Source: Paludisphaera borealis (GTDB taxonomy: Bacteria > Planctomycetota > Planctomycetia > Isosphaerales > Isosphaeraceae). From it: a DNA stretch of 64,000 bases. Below, in pieces: positions 49,274 through 57,800 of this stretch. Numbering within the stretch: the first letter of the stretch is position 1; the number at the start of each line of letters is the position of its first letter. Under the pieces are notes generated by a model. The model ran no database searches. It was given only the letters and a program-made list of their open reading frames with translations, and was not told the origin of the DNA. The translations under genes were made by a program, and so were the position numbers. The stretch spans positions 434,001-498,000 of the forward strand of contig NZ_CP019082.1 of NCBI RefSeq assembly GCF_001956985.1, in the 5' to 3' direction.

Positions 49274-49960
49274 TTATGTCTCGACGACCAACCCGTCGCG
49301 CATCCGCACGACCCGCCCGGCGGCGGCGGCGACCTCGGCGCTGTGGGTGACGGTCACGAGCGTCAATCCTCGGCTCCGTCGCAGGTCTTCGAGGAGGCGA
49401 AGGATCTCGTCCTGATTGCGGCTGTCGAGATTACCCGTCGGTTCGTCGGCCAGCAGCACACTGGGCTCGTTGGCGAGGGCGCGGGCGATCGCGATCCGCT
49501 GACGTTCGCCGACTGAAAGTCGTGTCGGCCGATGGTTCCGCCGATGCGCCATGCCGACCTGTTTGATGAGTTCCTCGGCTCGGCTCGCGCGTTCACGGGG
49601 CGTCCAGGGGGTTTCGAACATCGGGATCTGGATGTTCTCGACGGCTGAGAGCGTCGTCAGCAGATGGAACGATTGGAAGACGAAGCCGATCTCGCGGGCG
49701 CGGTACTGGTCGCCGTCGAGCTTCGCCAGGGGCGTTCCGCGGAAGAAGACCTCGCCCTCGGTGGGGCGGTCGAGGCCGCCGAGCAGATGGAGCAGCGTCG
49801 TCTTGCCGCACCCGCTGGGGCCGACGACGGCCACCGACTCGCCGGCGGCCACCTGGAGCGAAACCCCGCGCAGGGCCGCGACCTCGCCGTCGGGGTAAAG
49901 CTTGCTCAGCCGCTCGCCGCGAAGGACGGGCGCGTCGGTGTGATCGTGTGGGTCACTCAT
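49274..49960 (-). CDS. ABC transporter ATP-binding protein (MacB/LolD type)
   Basis: A 228-residue ATPase: Walker A GPSGCGKTTLLHLLGGLD, Q-loop FVFQSFHLL, signature LSVGERQRIAIARAL, Walker B VLLADEPTGNLD, and H-loop VTVTHS. The GGLDRPTEGEVFFRG and TGNLDSRNQDEIL segments are typical of MacB/LolD-type subunits, which power extrusion or lipoprotein release by a FtsX-like permease. It overlaps the permease gene by 8 bases and ends the minus-strand lipid/polyketide cluster. Confidence 0.93.
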   Translation of the reverse strand: MSDPHDHTDAPVLRGERLSKLYPDGEVAALRGVSLQVAAGESVAVVGPSGCGKTTLLHLLGGLDRPTEGEVFFRGTPLAKLDGDQYRAREIGFVFQSFHLLTTLSAVENIQIPMFETPWTPRERASRAEELIKQVGMAHRRNHRPTRLSVGERQRIAIARALANEPSVLLADEPTGNLDSRNQDEILRLLEDLRRSRGLTLVTVTHSAEVAAAAGRVVRMRDGLVVET

Positions 49961-51077
49961 GGCGAAGCGCCTCGCTCGGGTCGAGGGCGGCGGCGCGGAC
50001 CGCCGGGTAGATGCCGCCGAGGACGCTCAGCACCAGGCCGAGCACCAGGCCGAACGCCAGGACCGGCGGCGGCACGCTGGGGTCGATGAACCCGCGCGCC
50101 GTGGGCGCCAGCATGAGGCAGCGCATTCCGACCAGGGCCAGTATCATCCCCATGATCGCTCCCAAAACGCCGAGGCACACCGCCTCGCCCAGAATCAACG
50201 ACAAGACCCGCCGCCGCTTCCAGCCCAGGGCGCGAAGGACGCCGATCTCTTGCGTGCGCTCGAACACCGTCATGATCATCGTGTTGAGCATCCCGACCGA
50301 TCCGAGCAGCACGGCCAGGGCCGTCGTGGCCCCGGCCATCACCCGGACGAGCCGAAGCTGAACGTCGCGCTCCACCTGGTCGCGGGCCGGCGTGGCCGCG
50401 ACGCCTGGTATCGCCGACTCGATCCGCTTCCGCAAGGCGGCGACGTCGTCCGCGGCCGACGAGCGAGCCTGGATCACGAACCCCGTAACCTGGCCTTCGC
50501 GCCCCATCATGTGTTGAAGCGTCGCCAGCGGCACGATCAGCGCGCCGCTCTCGAACAGGCTGTCGCTCTCGTAAACGCCGATCACCTGGTACGGCTCGCC
50601 CGCCACGTCGAGCGCGTCGCCGACCTTCTTGCCAAGGTTCAGGGCGAGCACCCGCCCGAGCAGGGCGACGTTCTTCTCGTCGGGTCGGAACGTCCGGCCT
50701 TCGAGGATGTGCGAGCCGCGAAAGAGCAGGCTGCCGCTTTCCCAGCCGTTGATCAGGGCGCTGGCGATGTTCGCTTGCTCGAAGCCGACGACGTCCATGA
50801 GCGAGGGGGCGACGGCGGCCACGCCCTCGATTTCGCGGATGCGGTCGCCGAGCTTCTGGTCGAGCGTGCTCGAAAGCTGGTTGGTGATCCCCGCGCGGAC
50901 CACCACCAGATCGATGCCCTTGCCGACGTACAGCGTCATGAACGCGCGCTCGAAGTTCCAGGAGACGCCGACCAGGTCGAGCACGGCGGCGATCGCCACG
51001 GCGAGGCCGGCGGCCGTGAGGATCGTGCGCGTGCGGCGCCGGAACAGGTTGCGGAGGATCAGGGTGGAGAAACGCAT
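49953..51077 (-). CDS. ABC transporter permease (FtsX/MacB type)
   Basis: A 374-residue membrane protein with the MacB layout: one N-terminal helix (TRTILTAAGLAVAIAAVLDL), a periplasmic MacB_PCD domain (about 45-240, VAAVAPSLMDVVGFEQ), and three C-terminal helices in an FtsX domain (LLGSVGMLNTMIMTVFERTQEIGVLRALGWKRR read in parts; final helix LAFGLVLGLVLSVLGGIYP). Ends ALDPSEALRHE, a conserved tail. It is the membrane partner of the ATPase that follows. No MacA-type adaptor is seen. Its position suggests export of the cluster product. Confidence 0.92.
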   Translation of the reverse strand: MRFSTLILRNLFRRRTRTILTAAGLAVAIAAVLDLVGVSWNFERAFMTLYVGKGIDLVVVRAGITNQLSSTLDQKLGDRIREIEGVAAVAPSLMDVVGFEQANIASALINGWESGSLLFRGSHILEGRTFRPDEKNVALLGRVLALNLGKKVGDALDVAGEPYQVIGVYESDSLFESGALIVPLATLQHMMGREGQVTGFVIQARSSAADDVAALRKRIESAIPGVAATPARDQVERDVQLRLVRVMAGATTALAVLLGSVGMLNTMIMTVFERTQEIGVLRALGWKRRRVLSLILGEAVCLGVLGAIMGMILALVGMRCLMLAPTARGFIDPSVPPPVLAFGLVLGLVLSVLGGIYPAVRAAALDPSEALRHE

Positions 51078-51106
51078 GAGATTCCGTGAATTCCAAAGCG
51101 GACGTG

Positions 51107-51991
51107 TCAGCCGGGGACGCGGCCGACGAGGACGTAGCCGAGCCCGCGCCAGACCTCGTGGTATTCGACGCCCGGCATCACCCGCTCGGCGATCGCTCGG
51201 ACGTCCAAATCGCGATAGCGCTCGACCATGTCGGTGAACGGGTCTCCCAGATGCATCAGCCGCGAGACGATCCAGCGGTCGAGCGCCGGGACGCCGAGCT
51301 TGTGGCCGATCATGCGGTCGGTGAGGTTCGGCATCTCGTCGGAGATCACGATCGTTCCGCCGGGACGGGTCGCGCGAACCATCTCGCGCAGCGAGCCCTC
51401 GGGGTCGTTGAAGTAATTGAAGGCGCCGATGCTCAGAACCGCATCGAACTGGGCGTTGTGAAGCGGCAGGTTCTCGGCCTCGCCCTGGATCAAGCGGACC
51501 GTCTTGCCTTGGGTTCGCGGCCTACACGCGGCGAGCTGCGTCCAGGAGACGTCGACGCCCACGACGTCCCAATCATTGGGCATCCACGGCAGATAAACGC
51601 CGTCGCCCACAGCCACGTCGAGCAGCTTCAAACCCGGCTGCGAGGGCAGGTGCCGGAGCACCTGGTTGCGCGCCCGCTTCTCGCCGCCGTTGCACCACCA
51701 GGTGAGCTTTTCCCAGAACCGGAACCGGGGCCAGAGCGGGCTGTCGTAGAAGTCCTGCGCGACGCGGTTGTTCTCGTCGCTCCACGCCTTGACGATCAAG
51801 ACGTCGTCGCGGATCGGATACGGCGTGCCGCATCCGACGCACGACAGGCCCGCGTCGGATGCCGCCAGATCGCCCGAGCACGACGGGCACCGAAACGCCC
51901 GCAGATCACCCGTCCAGGGACTCGCGGCCTGGGATTGCATCGAAGCCGTCGCCATGTTCACTGTCCTTTGTTTGTTGTCAGGTTCGTTCAT
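51107..51991 (-). CDS. Zinc-ribbon class I SAM-dependent methyltransferase (copy 1)
   Basis: A 294-residue protein. An N-terminal zinc ribbon (about 30-65) has CPSC and CVGC pairs. The methyltransferase domain shows LKLLDVAVGDGVYLP (SAM loop), DVVGVDVSWTQL (acidic loop), GEAENLPLHNAQFDAVLSIG and RATRPGGTIVISDEMP. The start at 51991 overlaps the upstream paralogue's stop (ATGA); an ATG at 51955 with AAAGGA upstream is an alternative. It is a paralogue of the next gene and probably methylates the cluster product or a precursor. Confidence 0.85.
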   Translation of the reverse strand: MNEPDNKQRTVNMATASMQSQAASPWTGDLRAFRCPSCSGDLAASDAGLSCVGCGTPYPIRDDVLIVKAWSDENNRVAQDFYDSPLWPRFRFWEKLTWWCNGGEKRARNQVLRHLPSQPGLKLLDVAVGDGVYLPWMPNDWDVVGVDVSWTQLAACRPRTQGKTVRLIQGEAENLPLHNAQFDAVLSIGAFNYFNDPEGSLREMVRATRPGGTIVISDEMPNLTDRMIGHKLGVPALDRWIVSRLMHLGDPFTDMVERYRDLDVRAIAERVMPGVEYHEVWRGLGYVLVGRVPG

Positions 51992-52821
51992 CCCGACGCC
52001 TCGATTCCTGGATGAACCAGGCAATAGCCGAGTCGGCTCCAGATGTTGCGGCTCGTCGCCGAGGGCCAGGTCGCCCTGGCCACGGCTTCCGGATCGACGT
52101 CGTACTGCAAGACCATCTCGACGAATTCGCGATCGAGCCCGAGCCCGCGGAGCCAGAACGCGTCGATCGCGGGAACGCCGATCAAGTGGCCGATCCCCGC
52201 GTGGTGCATGCCGGGCGTCTCGTCGGCCACGACCACCGGGCCGCCCGCCTTCGTGACGCGCCTCATCTCGCGGAGCGCGGCGGCGTGGTCGTTGAAGTAC
52301 GTGAAGCCGCCGATCGCGTAGCAGACGTCGAAAGTCTCGTCCGCGAACGGCAGATTCTCTCCCTCGGCCCACGCCAACCGGCCCTTCATGCGCGGATGCC
52401 GCTCCTGACAGGCGACGAGCTGCGTGCGCGCGACGTCGACCCCGTAAACGTCCCACGACTCAGGTAGATATGCGAGGTTGTCGCCGTCGCCGATGCCGAC
52501 CTCGAGCGCCCGTACCTCGGGACGGTCGATCGCCAGGACGTGCCGGAGGATCTGCAATCGCGCCCGCCGGGCGCCTCCCTGGAGCGTCAGGAACAGCCGT
52601 TCCCACTTGCGGAATCGAACCCAGCCGGAACCGTCGTAGAACGCCGCGTTGATCCGATTTCGCCCTACAAGCGGGCCGATCGCTTCCAGGATCTGGTCAC
52701 GCGTCGGATAGGAACGACCGCATGTGAGGCAAGCGTCCCGCCCCCGCAACGGTGCGCGACAGCCGAGGCAGACGGCGAGGTCGGCGAGCGTCGGTTCCGT
52801 TTCGGAGCGGGTCGCTGGCAT
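51988..52821 (-). CDS. Zinc-ribbon class I SAM-dependent methyltransferase (copy 2)
   Basis: A 277-residue paralogue of copy 1. Zinc ribbon about 18-40 (CLGCRAPL, CLTCGRSYPTRDQIL). SAM domain: VRALEVGIGDGDNLAYLP, DVYGVDVARTQLVACQER, GENLPFADETFDVCYAIGGF and MRRVTKAGGPVVVADETPG. The two copies match along their whole length, so they arose by tandem duplication. It is 30 bases after the SDR gene stop and couples to copy 1 by a 4-base overlap. Confidence 0.86.
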   Translation of the reverse strand: MPATRSETEPTLADLAVCLGCRAPLRGRDACLTCGRSYPTRDQILEAIGPLVGRNRINAAFYDGSGWVRFRKWERLFLTLQGGARRARLQILRHVLAIDRPEVRALEVGIGDGDNLAYLPESWDVYGVDVARTQLVACQERHPRMKGRLAWAEGENLPFADETFDVCYAIGGFTYFNDHAAALREMRRVTKAGGPVVVADETPGMHHAGIGHLIGVPAIDAFWLRGLGLDREFVEMVLQYDVDPEAVARATWPSATSRNIWSRLGYCLVHPGIEASG

Positions 52822-52851
52822 CGAGAAATCCTTGAGCGATGATCTCAGTGG

Positions 52852-53640
52852 TTAGAAGTCGACCGACAGGGCTTCGGGTCCCGCTTTCCGCATCATCCAG
52901 TCGAAGAGGAAGTCGGGCGTGACCTTGAGCACGGCCAGACCGATCCGCATCGAGAACGGGAAGACGCAGTTGCGAGGGCGCCGGAGGACCGCGCGGGCCA
53001 GGTGCTTGGCCGCGACCTCGGGCTCCAGCATGTCGATCTTCCGCTTGTAGGGGATGCCGGTGCTCATCGCCGTGCGGACGAAACCGGGGCAGACCGTCGT
53101 GATGGTGACGCCTCGCCGCGCCAGGCCGGGCCGCAGCGCTTCGAGGTAGGCGATCAGGGCGGCCTTCGACGCCGAGTACGAGATCATCCAGGGGAACCCG
53201 CGATAGCCCGCCAGGCTGGCGACTCCGACGAGATGCCCTCGGCCGCGGGCGATCATGCCCGGCAAGACGGCCTCGATCGATTCGGCCACGCCGAACAGGT
53301 TGACGTCGAAGGTTTTTCGAAGCGTGTCGAGGGCCAGGTCGGGCACGAGCGTCAGTCGGCCGAACCCCGCGCAGGCGACGAGGACGTCGATCGGCCCCAC
53401 GGCGGTTTCGACCGCCGCGATCGCCTCGCGAAGCGACTCGCGCTGACAGACGTCTCCGATCTGGATCGAGAACCTGGCGCCGAGCTTCCTCAACTCGTCG
53501 CCCAGCGACTCCAGGTTGGGGACGTCGACGTCGAGCAACCCGAGCGGGACGTTTTTCCGAGCCAGTTCCAGGGCGGTCGCGCGACCGATTCCGTTGGCCG
53601 CGCCGGTGATCAAAACGACGGGTGAAGTCGAAGCGGTCAT
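52852..53640 (-). CDS. SDR-family oxidoreductase
   Basis: A 262-residue classical short-chain dehydrogenase with TGAANGIGRATALEL, CAGFGRLTL, the catalytic Ser in VGVASLAGYRGFP and YSASKAALIAYLEALRPGL. The C-terminus is hydrophobic and basic (RIGLAVLKVTPDFLFDWMMRK), which suggests membrane association and lipid-like substrates, as in many acyl-chain SDRs. It overlaps the hydrolase gene by 4 bases and probably reduces or oxidises a cluster intermediate. Confidence 0.88.
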   Translation of the reverse strand: MTASTSPVVLITGAANGIGRATALELARKNVPLGLLDVDVPNLESLGDELRKLGARFSIQIGDVCQRESLREAIAAVETAVGPIDVLVACAGFGRLTLVPDLALDTLRKTFDVNLFGVAESIEAVLPGMIARGRGHLVGVASLAGYRGFPWMISYSASKAALIAYLEALRPGLARRGVTITTVCPGFVRTAMSTGIPYKRKIDMLEPEVAAKHLARAVLRRPRNCVFPFSMRIGLAVLKVTPDFLFDWMMRKAGPEALSVDF

Positions 53641-54491
53641 GAGCAGACCTCCTGCCGCTCGGCGGGCTGAAGGCTTTCGAGGTACGCGCGGACGGCGGCG
53701 TTGAAAGCCTCCGGGTTCTCTTCGGGGGCGCGGTGCTGGGCGTCAGGGATGCGCCGTCCCTGACATTGCGGCAGGTGTTGAACCAGGTAGTCGGCCGTCG
53801 ACAGGAACGGCGAGTTCTCGCCGTAGAGCGCCAGGCAGGGGACGGAGACCTGGGCGATCGACTCGGCCGAGAGGCCGTCGGCGAGCTTGGAATCGTGGCC
53901 GCAGGTCGTCCGCGCCAGCCGGAGCACGCGGTTGAGCCCCGGCAGGCCGACGGCCTGACGGAACGCGAGGAGCTTCTGATCGTCGAGATGGAGGACCTGG
54001 TCGAAGAAGCTGGTGAGGTCGTACCAGGTGTCGGCCGAGAGCGACACGCCGGCCTCCTCGGCCTCCTTGCGGAAGTTCTGCCAGTGCCCCCACCGGCTCA
54101 CGTCTTCCAGGTGGCGCAACGACGGGAAATAGGGGTCGGAGAGCACGATCGCCTCGACCCGATCGGGAGCGATCACGGCCGCGTGCGTGGCGATCACGGC
54201 GCCGAAGCTATGGCCGACCAGACGGGCCCGAGGGATCTCCAGCTCGTCGAGCAGGGCGAGCAGGTCGTGGGCGTGTTCGAGCGACGTGTAACCCGTCGCC
54301 GGCGCGTCGGTGTAGCCGTGGCCGCGCAGGTCGTAGGCCGTCACGCGGAAGCTTTCGGCCAGCATCGCGAAGGTCTTCGCCAGGAACCAGATCGACATGT
54401 CGCCGGTCAAGCCGTGGATCAGCACCACGTCGGGGCCGTCGCCTGCTTGCTGAACGTGGAAGGTCAGGCCGTTGGCTGTCATTCGAGGCAT
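53637..54491 (-). CDS. Alpha/beta hydrolase
   Basis: A 284-residue alpha/beta-fold hydrolase: oxyanion region VVLIHGLTGDMSIW, nucleophile elbow LVGHSFGAVIA (Ser), a probable acid in LALYGENSPF, and catalytic His in IPDAQHRAPEENPEAF. I use the first ATG (54491); a GTG 4 codons earlier is possible, and neither has a clear ribosome site. It lies between a free acyl carrier protein and an SDR, so a thioesterase or acyl-transfer role in the cluster is plausible. Confidence 0.87.
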   Translation of the reverse strand: MPRMTANGLTFHVQQAGDGPDVVLIHGLTGDMSIWFLAKTFAMLAESFRVTAYDLRGHGYTDAPATGYTSLEHAHDLLALLDELEIPRARLVGHSFGAVIATHAAVIAPDRVEAIVLSDPYFPSLRHLEDVSRWGHWQNFRKEAEEAGVSLSADTWYDLTSFFDQVLHLDDQKLLAFRQAVGLPGLNRVLRLARTTCGHDSKLADGLSAESIAQVSVPCLALYGENSPFLSTADYLVQHLPQCQGRRIPDAQHRAPEENPEAFNAAVRAYLESLQPAERQEVCS

Positions 54492-54540
54492 GAGCGTATC
54501 CACACACCAGAGAAGAAAGTGAATAACCGGTCGACTTGGT

Positions 54541-54825
54541 TTAAAGGTTCTGCTGAAGGAATACGACCAGCTCGCCGACCGTCAGGTCGCGTTCGGCGCG
54601 GCCGCCCAGCTCGGCCAGCAAGTCGTTGAACGGCAGGGGCCGGCCGTAGCGCTTTTGAAGCTCTTCGCCGAGGACCACCGCGTCGATCGACGCGAGGCCG
54701 AGATCGGCGAAGAACCGCGTCGCCGGCGTGATCGGGTCGACCGGCTCGACGCCCAGGCCGTCGCGGAACACTTGCCGCAAGTCGTCGAGGATTTCCATGT
54801 CGCTTTCGTTTGTGGCAGCATTCAT
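54541..54825 (-). CDS. Acyl carrier protein
   Basis: A 94-residue free carrier protein. The phosphopantetheine attachment site is the Ser in FADLGLASIDAVVLGEEL, here ASIDA rather than the usual DSLDx. Helical ACP pattern before and after (EILDDLRQVFRDGLG, DLTVGELVVFLQQ). An internal ATG at codon 10 is a possible alternative start. It lies 7 bases downstream of a synthase gene that itself ends in a phosphopantetheinyl transferase domain, which would activate it. Confidence 0.9.
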   Translation of the reverse strand: MNAATNESDMEILDDLRQVFRDGLGVEPVDPITPATRFFADLGLASIDAVVLGEELQKRYGRPLPFNDLLAELGGRAERDLTVGELVVFLQQNL

Positions 54826-54832
54826 GATGTGG

Positions 54833-57800
54833 TTATGCCTCCGCTCCCAGGGTCCACGCCCAGGCGTGGTCTTTCCTACGGTTCGTGTGGACGATCAGAT
54901 CGACCCGATCGCGGACGTGGACCAGCACGGTTCCGGCCTCGAAATCGACGCGCCGCGCCTCGACCCGGCTCGGTTCGGCGGTCGGCCCGATTCCGATCGA
55001 CTTGGCCGCCGCCTGCTTGGCCGCCGCGAGCCGGGCGGCCCATTCCAAGGCGTCGGACGGGGCGGGCTGCGCGAGCAACGTTCGCTCGTGAGGTGTGAAA
55101 GCCGAGGCCGCGAAGTCGTCGGACCGCTCGTCGATGGCGACGACGTCGACGCCCGGCCGCGCGTCGGGACCGTGAGCCGCCAGGGCCACGGCGACCCCCT
55201 CCGCGTGGGCGATCGAAACCGCCGGCGGATCGTCGAGGTCGGGCCGGGCCAGATCGGCGACTCGCGGTTGGCCGTCGGCGTCGTGAGTTATGACGAGGTC
55301 GGCCGGGAAGCGCGGCGGCCCCCCCTGCTCCAGCCAGATTCGTCGGACCGCCTCCTTGGCGGCGGTTCGTCCCCAGAGTCGGTGCGTGCGGCGAACGTCC
55401 GGGCCCCCCTGCGCCAGGGTTTCGGCCGACTCGTCGGGCCCTAGCTGAATCCGCTCCAGGACGTCGCGCCATACGGGCCGCGCCATGTCGATCGGCGGCG
55501 CGAGCCAGACGGCCGAGGCGACTCGCGGGGAGAGCCCCTCCAGCGGCAACGGCTCGCCGATCAGGACCGAGTCCGGCGCGCGAAAGACGTCGCGATACCG
55601 CGAGGGCCAGTAGAACCGCCAGTCCTGCCAGTCCTCGACCCGCAGCCAGACCCGGCCGTCGGGCCGGATCAACTCGGCGTCGACCTGCACGCGGTGCCGT
55701 TCGATCTCACGAATGTGGATGCGGCAGACGGTCGAGTCACCCACCTCGGGGCGTTCGCCGTGGATCGTCAGCCCTCCCATGCGGAGCGGGAAGATCACGT
55801 CGCCTTGCTCGAAGACGTCGAGCCCCCAGCAGCCGAGAAGCTGCGTGAAGCCGTCGAGCGCGACCGGGTCGGTGTGGAGCCGCGAGGGCGATCCCGGCCG
55901 AAGCAGGTGCTCCAGCGGACGGAGGGCGATCGTTCCGCTGATCCCTTCTTCGCCGACCGATCCCAGCTCGGTCAACGGCTGCATCGCGGGACCGTGGAAC
56001 AGCCATTGCTCGTCGTACAGACGCTCGGCGGTGAACTTGCTCGGCTTCGGGTCGCTCAGGAACAGGGGCTTCGGCGCGATGGGCGGAAGCGTCCGTTCGG
56101 CGAACCGCGCGACGCCCTCGAAGACGAGTCGGCCGTCGGTCCCATCAGCGGACGCCGAGCGCTTTCGGTGGCGGAGAGAGACGCGAATCCGGCGCGGGTC
56201 GTCGGGCTCGCATTCGCCGTGCATCGCCAGGACGGCGTCAGGGTCGTAACCGACCCACTTGTGCGCCTGGACGTCCTCCAGCCCCTCGAGCACGAGACCG
56301 ACGGGGGCGACGAGACTCCCTACTTGCGCCACCATCTCGGCCATCACGAAGAAGGGCAAAACCGCGAGCCCCTTCCGTTCCGGATCGAGGGCCGAGACGC
56401 GACGGCCGCCGAGGGTGTGATCGGCCGCGATCGGATCGTTGGATTCATCAAGCAGAAATTCCGTGCTGATCCATCGTCCCGGCTCCCCCGCGAGGATCGC
56501 GCCGGCCCATGGACCGGGCTCGGGGAAGGCGGGCGCGACTTCGGCTTCGGCCTGACATCCACCGTTCGCCGCCTGGAAATAGGCGGTCATCACCTCGTTC
56601 TGAGTCTTCAAGAACGCGTTCATTGTGCTCAGATAACCGAGCACCGCTTCATCGGCGACGGCCGCGCCGGCCTCGTTCGACATCGCGAAGCCGGCGAATT
56701 CCATCGGCGGAGGAGCCACGACGGCCGCGGCGGGGGCGTCGATCGTGAGCGTGGAATCCGCACGCGGATAGCGGACGTGGCCATTTCCATTGCCGTTGAG
56801 GAAACCGTGCGGTTCGGTGTCGAAGCTCAAACGCGGCGCGGCGAGGTCGGGTTGCTTCGGATTGAGACGTCCGTTGTATTCGCGCTTCAGCGGCTCGACG
56901 GCCTTCGTCGGTTCGGACGCTAGGTCGAGTCGTTGCGGACGTCGGCGGGCGTAAAGGTAGGTCGCGTCGAGGGGCAACCCCTGGGCGAACAGGGAGGCGA
57001 CGAGGTGGTTGAGCTGTTTCGTTCCTGAGCGTCGCGCCAGGTTCGCGGCGACGGCGAAGACCGGCTTGCCGCGCAGCACGTCGTCGACGTAGCCGCAGAG
57101 GTTGCCCCGGGCACCGACGTCGACGAACACGCGGAGGCCGTCGCGGTACATGGTCTCGATCGTCTCGCGGAACGCCACCGTCCGCGTCCATTGCGCGACG
57201 GCGAGTCGACGGATCGCGTCGGGTTCGTCGGGCATCCGCTCGGCGTTCGAGCAAGAATACACGCGCGTCTTCGGTCGATGGAAATCGAGGCTCGCGTAAA
57301 ATGCTTCGAGGGGGCCGAGGACGGCCGAAAAGGCCGGAGTGTGATAGGCGCGGGCGAACGGCAAATCCTCGCGCATCGCGCCCGCCGCGCACAGCTCGGC
57401 GACGACCCGTTCGGTCGCGTCGGGGGGACCGGCGAGCACCACTTGATGCGGGCAGTTGTCGATCGCCACGACGACCGATCCGCCGTGCGCGCGGCAGACC
57501 GCCTCGGCTTGCGCCCGGTCGACGCCGACGGCGGTCAATCGGGCCTGGGGGATCGTCCCCTCGGCTTCGAGCTTGCGGAAGATCGTGGCCAGACGGCTGA
57601 GCGCCGATTCCAGCGACCGTTCGGTTTCGAGCGTCCCCGCGGCGGCCAGGGCAGGAAGCTCGCCGCTGCTGTGGCCGACCACGGCGTCGGGCCGCAGCCC
57701 CAGCCGCGACAAGACCTGGAACATCCCCCACTGCGACGAGAGCACGGCCGTGACCGCCGTGTCGGTCGCCCAGAGCGCATCGGGCGAGGACGACGCGGCG

